Source: Christensenella sp. UBA6406 (GTDB lineage Bacteria > Bacillota > Clostridia > Christensenellales > UBA1242). Taken from it: a stretch of 19,006 nt of DNA. The first letter of the stretch is position 1. Every line of letters begins with the position of its first letter. The DNA is taken from assembly GCA_002438625.1 (NCBI GenBank), contig DJPS01000020.1, positions 1 through 19,006 on the forward strand, written 5' to 3'. Below, piece by piece: positions 1 to 5,625 of this stretch. The position numbers were made by a program, and so were the translations under genes. Below the pieces are notes generated by a model. That model was not told the DNA's origin, searched no databases, and saw only the letters and a list, made by a program, of their open reading frames with translations.

Positions 1-1266
1 ACATATGATAACATTCAATTTTTGCCTTCTTATGAAAATGTTAAGGCAAGCAAAATTGATTATATAAAAGCATTCAATATTGAATATGAAAACACGGACA
101 ACTTAAACGCCCACACCCTTTTACAAAAGCACGGGGAAGCTTACATTGTGCAAAACAAGCCTTCCCGCAGAATGACAACGGCAGAGTTAGATTATGTTTA
201 CAGTTTGCCTTATGAAAAAACATATCACCCAATATATAAAAATGGCGTACCTGCAATTTTAGAAGTTGAATTTTCGGTAAACAGCCATAGGGGTTGTTAT
301 GGCAACTGTTCTTTTTGTGCAATAACTTATCATCAAGGGCGTGCCGTTCAAAGAAGAAGCAAGGAAAGCATTTTGCAAGAAGTTGAAAAACTTACGCACA
401 AGCCAAACTTTAAAGGTTACATACACGATATAGGCGGACCAAGTGCAAACTTTTTCGAGCCCGCTTGCGACAAACAACAAAAATATGGCGTTTGCAAAAA
501 TAGGCAATGCATAGGTTGCGACAAATGCCCTAACCTTAAAGTTTCGCACAAAAACTATTTAGATGTTTTAACTTGTGCCCGCAAAATTCCTAATGTGAAG
601 AAAGTTTTTATAAGAAGCGGAATAAGATTTGATTATATTTTATATGATAATGATAAATCATTTTTTGAAGAACTTTGCAAGCATCACATTTCTGGGCAAC
701 TTAAAATTGCACCTGAACACATTTGCAACAATGTGCTTGACTTTATGAACAAGCCAAATAAAAACTTATATTTGCAATTTGCAAAAATGTATGAAGATTA
801 TAACCGTAAAATTGGCAAGAAACAATTTTTAGTGCCTTATTTCATTTCTTCACACCCTAACTGCACCTTAGAGAATGCCATTGAACTTGCACAGTATTTA
901 AAATCTATCAATCATATGCCTGAGCAAGTGCAAGATTTTTATCCAACCCCATCAACCCTTTCAACAACCGCTTATTATACAGAACTTGACCCACGCACAT
1001 TAAAGCCAATTTATGTGGCAAAGTCAAAAGAAGATAAAGCAATGCAAAGGGCGTTGCTTCAATATAGATTGCCACAAAATTATAACCTTGTAAAACTTGC
1101 ACTTACAAAATGCAATAGAAAAGATTTGATAGGAAATGGCAAAAATTGCCTAATTAAAGATTATCCACAAAACAATCTCCCACAAGCAAAATTACAAACA
1201 AAGCCAAAAATGGAAAAGCAATTTAAGCCAAACGACAAAGCAACACATAAGGCACAAAATAATTAA
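1..1266 (+). CDS. ygiQ: YgiQ family radical SAM protein (3' part, 5' end outside window)
   Basis: The reading frame is open from base 1, so the start lies upstream; the TTG at 22 is internal, and 7 residues precede it in frame. Numbering from that TTG, the radical SAM [4Fe-4S] motif is C92-x3-C96-x2-C99 within the segment HRGCYGNCSFC. A second cysteine-rich patch follows (C149, C158, C163, C166, C169), as seen in YgiQ proteins. Further YgiQ-like segments are DIGGPSANFF, LKIAPEH, PYFISSHP and VQDFYPTP. Family members are about 600-700 residues, so roughly the last two thirds is present. The C-terminus is a lysine/asparagine-rich tail, as in E. coli YgiQ. The family (UPF0313) is assumed to do S-adenosylmethionine radical chemistry, but its substrate is unknown. 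The identification rests on recalled similarity to E. coli YgiQ across the whole segment. It ends at a hairpin terminator. Confidence 0.93.
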   Translation, partial: TYDNIQFLPSYENVKASKIDYIKAFNIEYENTDNLNAHTLLQKHGEAYIVQNKPSRRMTTAELDYVYSLPYEKTYHPIYKNGVPAILEVEFSVNSHRGCYGNCSFCAITYHQGRAVQRRSKESILQEVEKLTHKPNFKGYIHDIGGPSANFFEPACDKQQKYGVCKNRQCIGCDKCPNLKVSHKNYLDVLTCARKIPNVKKVFIRSGIRFDYILYDNDKSFFEELCKHHISGQLKIAPEHICNNVLDFMNKPNKNLYLQFAKMYEDYNRKIGKKQFLVPYFISSHPNCTLENAIELAQYLKSINHMPEQVQDFYPTPSTLSTTAYYTELDPRTLKPIYVAKSKEDKAMQRALLQYRLPQNYNLVKLALTKCNRKDLIGNGKNCLIKDYPQNNLPQAKLQTKPKMEKQFKPNDKATHKAQNN

Positions 1267-1333
1267 GCAGAAAATAAAAATGTAAAAAATCCGCATTTTA
1301 ATAACTTAGGCAATAAAACTAAAAATAAACACA

Positions 1334-1418
1334 AATAAAAATGAATTTTCGCTTAAAACACCCGCTAAAAACGCATAAAAAATAATAAAAATGAATTTAA
1401 TTAAATCCGCTTAAAACA
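1334..1418. repeat. imperfect direct repeat in the ygiQ 3' intergenic region
   Basis: Two copies share AATAAAAATGAATTT followed by CGCTTAAAACA. The first spans 1334-1360 and the second 1384-1418, where about 8 extra bases separate the two halves. The stretch 1267-1420 otherwise holds no reading frame that I can support. It could be a decayed duplication or simple AT-rich drift. Confidence 0.35.
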
Positions 1419-1420
1419 GC

Positions 1421-1463
1421 AAAAAAGTTGCAAACTTAAATTTTATAGGTTTACAACTTTTTT
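1421..1463. terminator. bidirectional hairpin terminator between ygiQ and the convergent gene
   Basis: A 15-bp stem pairs 1421-1435 with 1449-1463 with one mismatch (AAAAAAGTTGCAAAC against GTTTACAACTTTTTT), around a 13-nt loop. A T-rich tail follows on the + strand, and the A-run at the left base gives a T-run on the - strand. It sits between convergent genes, so it can serve both. Confidence 0.75.
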
Positions 1464-1516
1464 ATTTTTCTTTATTGATTTTAAATTAATTTAATCAATT
1501 AAATATTGCAACAAAA

Positions 1517-2398
1517 CTATTTTGAAACGGCAGTAAAATTATCGCCATTAACTTTGTAATATTTCATTGTATTTTTCTTTGCATCGTAAATTGCAATATC
1601 GTATTTAGTTGTGTCTTTATATTCTAGCAAAATGCATTTATCACTTGTAACAATAGAACCATAAGTTGCATTGTCGCTTGTAACCTTAGTCATAAACACT
1701 TGCATATTGTCTTTATAAGACATTTCATCTCCGCTTGAAATATTCTTAGGAACTTTAAATAAAGCACAACATTTATCTGCTTTTGTTGAAACAAAAGTAG
1801 TTGAAGAATAACCTGATACAAAAGCATCTGGGTTAAAGAACAAAATTAATTCGGCAGGAATAGTTGAATCTACATCAATTAAGCCCATCTTATTCAATTT
1901 TTCTAACTTGCCAGGCACTGATTGAGTTGGGTTTTTAGGGTGTCCTTTATAGTAATAAACATATTTATCGCCATAATTTGCTATTGTTGCACCAACATAT
2001 TCGGCAAAATTATTTGCATCTTCTGTTGCTGTCCACGTACCTAAAATAACCATAATTTCTTTGCCTTCTTTTTCGGCTTTTTCAAACATTGTATCGCTGA
2101 ATTTGTATAAATCTTTAACTTTTTGCTTTTGAGTGTCGTCCAAAGCCTTTAAAAGACTATTTAAATCTTTAACCTTAACTTTTTCATTTGCTGATAATTC
2201 GGCAAACATAGTGGCATTGTTTGTTGCCATTGTTCCGTTAATTCTTGTTAGCCACCACTCTACATTTGGTTCTTCTTTAACCATAACATAAGCATATTCT
2301 TTTGAATCATCGGCGTTTACAGAATAAACATTGTTTTCTTCTTCGTAAGAGCCAATTCTTCTAACTTGCTCTGTTAATTGGTTGTATTTAGCCTTCAT
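1517..2398 (-). CDS. C-terminal half of a GT80-like sialyltransferase, N-terminally truncated (probable remnant)
   Basis: The 293 residues resemble, from memory, the C-terminal Rossmann half of family GT80 sialyltransferases such as Pasteurella PmST1. Shared marks in order are VILGTWTATEDANNFAEY (residues 117-134), YYYKGHP (148-154, H153 equivalent to the catalytic HP histidine), IPAE (180-183) and GYSST (196-200). The N-terminal half, with its catalytic aspartate (DDG region), is missing. In frame the sequence continues only 18 residues upstream of this ATG to a stop at 2453-2455, with no start codon and no Shine-Dalgarno there. A 10-codon reading frame (MKMQKQIMQK) ends by an ATGA overlap on this ATG, so reinitiation is possible. 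About 75 extra residues follow the GT-like part. No signal peptide remains. I infer a truncated gene; the GT80 assignment is moderately sure and activity is unlikely. Confidence 0.5.
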   Translation of the reverse strand: MKAKYNQLTEQVRRIGSYEEENNVYSVNADDSKEYAYVMVKEEPNVEWWLTRINGTMATNNATMFAELSANEKVKVKDLNSLLKALDDTQKQKVKDLYKFSDTMFEKAEKEGKEIMVILGTWTATEDANNFAEYVGATIANYGDKYVYYYKGHPKNPTQSVPGKLEKLNKMGLIDVDSTIPAELILFFNPDAFVSGYSSTTFVSTKADKCCALFKVPKNISSGDEMSYKDNMQVFMTKVTSDNATYGSIVTSDKCILLEYKDTTKYDIAIYDAKKNTMKYYKVNGDNFTAVSK

Positions 2399-2472
2399 TT
2401 CTGCATAATTTGCTTCTGCATTTTCATTATCAAAATGTCTATAAATGTTGATTTAATGATGAAAAAATCAAA

Positions 2473-2492
2473 TTTTTACAAAAATTGTAAAA
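2473..2492. promoter_or_regulatory. perfect palindrome just downstream of the -strand promoter (possible operator)
   Basis: TTTTTACAA and TTGTAAAAA form 9-bp inverted arms around AA. The site lies about +5 to +24 relative to the start predicted from the -10 box at 2504-2509, a usual place for a repressor site. It is AT-rich, so chance occurrence cannot be excluded. Confidence 0.4.
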
Positions 2493-2503
2493 TTACTAAA
2501 TAT

Positions 2504-2532
2504 ATTATACCTTTTTATCACAAAAAAAGCAA
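2504..2532 (-). promoter_or_regulatory. sigma-A-type promoter for the truncated glycosyltransferase gene
   Basis: Read on the - strand: TTGCTT (2532-2527), a 17-bp spacer, then a perfect TATAAT (2509-2504). The predicted start is near 2497. It drives toward the fragment ending at 1517. Confidence 0.6.
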
Positions 2533-2565
2533 GCAAATAGCAAATATTTATTTATTTTTTTACGC

Positions 2566-3474
2566 TTAATCTTTATATGGGACATTAAAATAGTTTGGCA
2601 ACCTTTTATAAAGGTCTTGCCCAAACTTAAATGTTTCAATTAAGAAATTCTTTTCTGTTGTCCACTGTTTTAAGCCATTATAATATTCCGCTTTAAACCT
2701 ATCATCTATAAAGGATGGGACAAAATTATTTTTTAAGCATTCTTTAAACACAATAAGCCTACCAATGCGACCGTTGCCATCTTGAAAAGGATGAATGCAT
2801 TCTAATCTATAATGAAATTCCACAATATTTTCAAATGTTATTTTTTTTAGCGAGTTATACCAACCTAAAAGTTCTTTCATTTCTTTGCCGACATTTTTAG
2901 GTGCAGTTGTTTCAAAGCCACCAACCACATTTGGAAATTCCTTATATTTTCCCGCACCATAAGTTGTGGCAAAATTTGTGCCTTGTTTTAGCAAAAGTTG
3001 AAGATTTAATATAAAAGTTTCGCTAAGTTCGTTTGTTGCATTTTGAATAACATAATCAATGCATTTAAAGTGATTGTTTGTTTCTATAATGTCATCTATT
3101 GTTACATTTTGTGGGAGATTGCCAAGAGTTTTTGTTTCAAAGATATATCTTGTTTGGTCTTCTGTTAGGCAACTTCCTTCAATATGATTTGAATTATATG
3201 TTAATCTTATTTGCGTTTCGTGGTAAAGTCCGCCCGAAACCTTTAACGCCCTTTCCCTTTCTAGCAACTGTAAAAGGTGATTAACTTCTACTAATTCACC
3301 CATAGATACATTTAAAAATAATGCAATGTTATTTACGACCCTTTCGCCCACTTCTTCACCTTTGCTGATTTTTGCAATAGTTTTAGAAGATATGCCCAAC
3401 TTTTCGCATAATGCAGATTTGGTTATGCCTTTATTTTTTAATAGTTCTTTAAATTTATGCTCGTTTATTTTCAT
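2566..3474 (-). CDS. Fic domain protein with N-terminal XRE helix-turn-helix
   Basis: Residues 1-62 form an XRE-type helix-turn-helix (ITKSALCEKLGISSKTIAKI at 17-36). The rest is a Fic domain. The catalytic motif HPFQDGNGRIGR lies at 228-239 and matches HxFx(D/E)GNGRxxR exactly, so H228 is the predicted catalytic base. An inhibitory-helix motif SNHIEG (95-100; E99) fits (S/T)xxxE(G/N) and lies before the Fic core, as in class II self-inhibited Fic proteins. Fic proteins usually transfer AMP from ATP to a hydroxyl side chain of a target protein. The target here is unknown. The ATG at 3474 follows GGGTGA at suitable spacing, and a promoter lies directly upstream. No separate antitoxin gene is adjacent. 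The fused DNA-binding domain, with the repeats over its own promoter, suggests self-repression. The family assignment is very sure; a toxin role is inferred. Confidence 0.93.
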   Translation of the reverse strand: MKINEHKFKELLKNKGITKSALCEKLGISSKTIAKISKGEEVGERVVNNIALFLNVSMGELVEVNHLLQLLERERALKVSGGLYHETQIRLTYNSNHIEGSCLTEDQTRYIFETKTLGNLPQNVTIDDIIETNNHFKCIDYVIQNATNELSETFILNLQLLLKQGTNFATTYGAGKYKEFPNVVGGFETTAPKNVGKEMKELLGWYNSLKKITFENIVEFHYRLECIHPFQDGNGRIGRLIVFKECLKNNFVPSFIDDRFKAEYYNGLKQWTTEKNFLIETFKFGQDLYKRLPNYFNVPYKD

Positions 3475-3483
3475 TCTTCACCC

Positions 3484-3588
3484 AAAATCTTTCCTATAAT
3501 TATTATAATTATACACAAAAAGGAAAGATTTTACAATAGTTTAAAAAAATTAAGGAAAGATTTTATAAAATTTTATTCTATTCTTTCC
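3484..3588. repeat. four-copy GGAAAGATTTT operator-like array over the fic promoter
   Basis: Copies: AAAATCTTTCC at 3484-3494 (reverse), GGAAAGATTTT at 3522-3532 and 3554-3564 (forward), and a 9-bp partial ATTCTTTCC at 3580-3588 (reverse, one mismatch). The first two form a perfect 11-bp inverted repeat around the fic -10 box, and the second abuts the -35 box. Such placement is typical of autoregulatory operators. The likely reader is the XRE domain of the Fic protein itself. Confidence 0.7.
3508..3536 (-). promoter_or_regulatory. fic promoter
   Basis: On the - strand: TTGTAA (3536-3531), 17-bp spacer, perfect TATAAT (3513-3508). The predicted start is near 3501, giving a leader of about 27 nt containing GGGTGA. 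Both boxes are flanked by the GGAAAGATTTT repeats. Confidence 0.75.
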
Positions 3589-3612
3589 TTTTTCAAATCT
3601 TACATAAAATGG

Positions 3613-3641
3613 TTGACAAACAACAAAATATTGACTAAAAT
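3613..3641 (+). promoter_or_regulatory. orphan forward promoter between fic and hipBA
   Basis: A perfect TTGACA (3613-3618), 17-bp spacer and TAAAAT (3636-3641), the same architecture as the hipBA and trpS promoters here. It lies about 145 bp before hipB with no supported gene between. The transcript would start near 3648. It meets a T-run at 3715-3720 preceded by a weak GCAT/ATGC hairpin (3697-3700 / 3710-3713), so it either ends there as a short RNA or reads on into hipBA as a second promoter. Confidence 0.6.
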
Positions 3642-3723
3642 AAGATTGTATCGCATTTTGGTCGTAAATTTAAGGAGTTTGAACACAAAAAGCACCGCAT
3701 TAATTTGCTATGCTCTTTTTTAT

Positions 3724-3745
3724 AATTGCTAAAATATTAGCAATT
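3724..3745. promoter_or_regulatory. hipBA operator O1
   Basis: A perfect inverted repeat, AATTGCTAA and TTAGCAATT, around AATA. Its centre lies 41 bp (about four helical turns) from O2, placing both on the same face of DNA. It is upstream of the hipBA -35 box. Confidence 0.75.
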
Positions 3746-3747
3746 TA

Positions 3748-3776
3748 TTGACAAAATCAAATAAAAGTGCTAAAAT
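3748..3776 (+). promoter_or_regulatory. hipBA promoter
   Basis: TTGACA (3748-3753), 17-bp spacer, TAAAAT (3771-3776). The -10 box lies inside operator O2. The predicted start is near 3783, only about 3 nt before the hipB ATG at 3786, so the mRNA would be nearly leaderless. Confidence 0.8.
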
Positions 3777-3783
3777 ATTAGCA
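3768..3783. promoter_or_regulatory. hipBA operator O2, overlapping the -10 box
   Basis: TGCTAA and TTAGCA around AATA. It repeats the core of O1 exactly, with TGCTAAAATATTAGCAAT shared between the two. Binding here would block RNA polymerase directly, the expected autorepression by HipB-type antitoxins. Confidence 0.75.
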
Positions 3784-3785
3784 AT

Positions 3786-4073
3786 ATGAAAAATAAATAT
3801 GATTTAAATGATTTTGTTAGCACACTAACAGAACAAAGTGTTTTGTGTGGAATTGTAGAAAGAGTTAAAGAAAGGCGAAAAGAACTTAAACTATCTCAAA
3901 AAGCGTTATCCAAACGGTCGGGCGTAAGTTATGCATCAATTAGAAGATTTGAAAGCACGGGCGAAATTTCTTTTACATCGCTTTTAAAAATCGGAAGCGT
4001 GTTAAATTCGCTTGCAGATTTTTGCAAACTATTTGAAAATGAAATTGTAACAGATTTAAAGGAGTATAAATGA
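3786..4073 (+). CDS. hipB: HipB-like XRE antitoxin/repressor
   Basis: 95 residues with an XRE helix-turn-helix at about 25-80 (RRKELKLSQKALSKRSGVSY, 30-49). HipB proteins bind and restrain the HipA kinase and repress their own operon by binding palindromic operators. The gene overlaps hipA by 4 nt (ATGA), so the two are translationally coupled. The ATG at 3786 has no Shine-Dalgarno, and the predicted transcription start is about 3 nt upstream, which suggests leaderless translation. I kept this start because the residues before the HTH look like ordinary coding sequence and no better-placed start exists. The name follows from the HTH plus the adjacent hipA; the antitoxin role is inferred from arrangement. 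Confidence 0.85.
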   Translation: MKNKYDLNDFVSTLTEQSVLCGIVERVKERRKELKLSQKALSKRSGVSYASIRRFESTGEISFTSLLKIGSVLNSLADFCKLFENEIVTDLKEYK

Positions 4074-5176
4074 AGATTGAAGAAGTTAAAAAACTAAATG
4101 TTAAGTATAATGGCAAAATTGTGGGATGCTTAGCAGAACTTAAAAATGGCGACATTGCTTTTCAGTATGATGATAAGTGGATAAAAAGCGGATTTTCAAT
4201 ATCTCCAATTTCATTGCCTTTATCAAATGAAATATATATCAATAACAAGCAAACTTTTAATGGTTTATATGGCGTGTTTTGGGATTCTTTGCCAGATGGT
4301 TGGGGTGAATTGTTAGTTAGGCGAATGTTGAATAAATATGGAATAAATTTTGATAAACTTTCCCCTTTGCAAAAATTGTCAATAATAAGCAAAAATGGTT
4401 TAGGAGCATTAGAATACGAACCAAACAGAAGTTTAGAAACAATAAGCAATAATTACAATCTTGATGAAATTGCAGTTGAAGCGGAAAAGATTTTAAATGA
4501 TGAGATAGATGGCGTTGACCTAGATATGATATATAATTTGGGGGGGTCAAGTGGCGGGGCAAGACCAAAGGCACACATTGTTTATGATGGTGCGGAATGG
4601 ATTGTTAAATTCCCTTGTGCTATTGACCCTAAAAATATTGGAGAAAAAGAATATAACGCAAATAAACTTGCGGAAAAATGCGGAATAAATGTTAATGAAT
4701 TTAAGTTATTTAACTCTACGATTTGCAGTGGATTTTTTGGCTGTAAAAGATTTGATAGAATTGAAAATAAAAAACTTCATATGATATCTCTTTCCGCACT
4801 GCTTGAAACAACGCATAGATTGCCAAACTTAGATTATGGACACCTATTTCAAGTTGTACGCAAAATAAGTGCAAATAGAGAAAATGATTTATATGAAGCA
4901 TTTAGGAGAATGTGTTTTAATGTTTTTTATAAAAACAGAGATGACCACAGCAAAAATTTTTCATTTTTGTACGATGAAGACCTTAAAGGTTACAAACTTT
5001 CCCCCACTTACGACATAACAAGTTTGCCAAACAAACTAGAACACGAAATGAGCGTTAATTTAAATGGCAAACCAACCGAAAGTGATTTAATGCAAATTGC
5101 TAAGGATTTTCAATTATCTTATAAAAAATGCGAAGAAATAGTTGCAACAATAAAAAATATTTTAAAAGAAGATTAA
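4070..5176 (+). CDS. hipA: HipA-like serine/threonine kinase toxin
   Basis: 368 residues, with the N-terminal HipA subdomain followed by the HipA kinase domain. The N-subdomain mark is FWDSLPDGWGELLVRRML (70-87). A glycine-rich loop with serines (GGSSGGARPKA, 158-168) corresponds to the ATP-loop region that is autophosphorylated in HipA. NRDDHSKNFS (289-298) contains the catalytic aspartate D291, equivalent to the Asp in NTDGHAKNFS of E. coli HipA. YDIT (314-317) supplies the metal-binding aspartate D315. E. coli HipA, about 440 residues, phosphorylates glutamyl-tRNA synthetase and causes persistence; the substrate here is unknown. AAAGGAG at 4058-4064 lies 5 nt before the ATG. All key catalytic residues are present, so it is probably active. 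It is somewhat shorter than E. coli HipA. Confidence 0.92.
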   Translation: MKIEEVKKLNVKYNGKIVGCLAELKNGDIAFQYDDKWIKSGFSISPISLPLSNEIYINNKQTFNGLYGVFWDSLPDGWGELLVRRMLNKYGINFDKLSPLQKLSIISKNGLGALEYEPNRSLETISNNYNLDEIAVEAEKILNDEIDGVDLDMIYNLGGSSGGARPKAHIVYDGAEWIVKFPCAIDPKNIGEKEYNANKLAEKCGINVNEFKLFNSTICSGFFGCKRFDRIENKKLHMISLSALLETTHRLPNLDYGHLFQVVRKISANRENDLYEAFRRMCFNVFYKNRDDHSKNFSFLYDEDLKGYKLSPTYDITSLPNKLEHEMSVNLNGKPTESDLMQIAKDFQLSYKKCEEIVATIKNILKED

Positions 5177-5192
5177 AGCTATTTACTTTAAT
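5172..5192 (+). terminator. weak hairpin after hipA
   Basis: ATTAAAG and CTTTAAT pair as a 7-bp stem around a 7-nt loop, overlapping the hipA stop codon and followed by TTTT. The stem has only one G-C pair, so this is a poor terminator at best. Confidence 0.25.
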
Positions 5193-5305
5193 TTTAAATT
5201 ATTTCAAATAACACAGTTAAAGTCTCGTTTAATAAGAATAAAAGTGAAAAAATTTAAGTTAAAACAAATTTAAAAATAAAAGACAATTCAGTTACCCCAA
5301 AAGCT

Positions 5306-5445
5306 AAAAAACCGCCACAAAAAAAGGTTTATTGATTAAATTTAAAAATCTATCAGCCTTTTATTTTTTTCTTCCTTTTGTTTTATCTTTTTTGCTTTCT
5401 TCTCTTTTCTCATTTAAAATTTATGGCAACTTTGCCACTTTTACG
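5306..5445 (-). ncRNA. candidate small RNA from the orphan reverse promoter
   Basis: The predicted start near 5445 follows a good extended -10 promoter. The transcript would begin with the hairpin of repeat copy 1 (TGGCAAAGTTGCCA), run through a purine-rich tract, and end at a stem AAACC/GGTTT (5330-5326 with 5313-5309) followed by a T-run. A 23-codon Lys/Glu-rich frame (5413-5342) lies inside but has no Shine-Dalgarno. This is a prediction from promoter and terminator shape only. Confidence 0.25.
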
Positions 5446-5450
5446 AAATG
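5411..5450. repeat. 40-bp hairpin repeat, copy 1
   Basis: The unit starts CATTTAAAATTTATGGCAA and ends GAAATG. It contains TGGCAA-CT-TTGCCA inside outer CATTT/AAATG arms. It matches copy 2 at 37 of 40 positions with a 97-bp period. Confidence 0.75.
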
Positions 5451-5451
5451 G

Positions 5452-5480
5452 ATTATATCATATTTATAAAAAAATTGCAA
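5452..5480 (-). promoter_or_regulatory. orphan reverse promoter with extended -10
   Basis: On the - strand: TTGCAA (5480-5475), 17-bp spacer, then TGA-TATAAT (the -10 box at 5457-5452). The last bases AATATGATATAAT match the predicted nifJ promoter. No supported gene lies immediately downstream; the next - strand gene start is the glycosyltransferase fragment, beyond convergent hipBA. Confidence 0.55.
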
Positions 5481-5507
5481 TTATAAAAACCACATTTAAG
5501 CCACTTT

Positions 5508-5547
5508 CATTTAAAATTTATGGCAATCTTGCCACTTTTATGAAATG
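5508..5547. repeat. 40-bp hairpin repeat, copy 2
   Basis: Same unit as copy 1. Two of the three differences fall in the 2-nt loop (CT becomes TC), so the TGGCAA/TTGCCA stem is kept. The outer arms extend to TTCATTT/AAATGAA. Confidence 0.75.
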
Positions 5548-5625
5548 AAGAGCATTAATAATAAATTTAATTTTATAATTTGCAACTTTTTATTTATTTA
5601 AATTTTTTATTTTTCAACTACTAAT

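Larger units (their letters stand above)
5177..5625. other. 449-bp intergenic region between hipA and the surface-protein gene
   Basis: No reading frame here looks like a gene. The region holds a duplicated 40-bp hairpin element, a -strand promoter, a weak AAACC/GGTTT hairpin with a T-run on the - strand (5306-5330), and a purine-rich (- strand) tract at 5342-5410. No strong terminator is visible for either convergent gene. Confidence 0.6.

Noticed and set aside
2378..2569. A 63-codon + strand frame over the glycosyltransferase promoter.
   Set aside because: It is antisense to the fragment start and promoter, has no ribosome site, and resembles no known protein.
3457..3732. A 91-codon + strand frame across the fic/hipBA control region.
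   Set aside because: It runs through the fic start, both promoters' repeats and the orphan promoter, and its translation (runs of Ile and Lys) is AT-rich noise.
5342..5413. A 23-codon Lys/Glu-rich frame on the - strand (MRKEKKAKK...).
   Set aside because: It has no Shine-Dalgarno, and a purine-rich tract gives such a composition by chance; kept only as a note under the candidate RNA.
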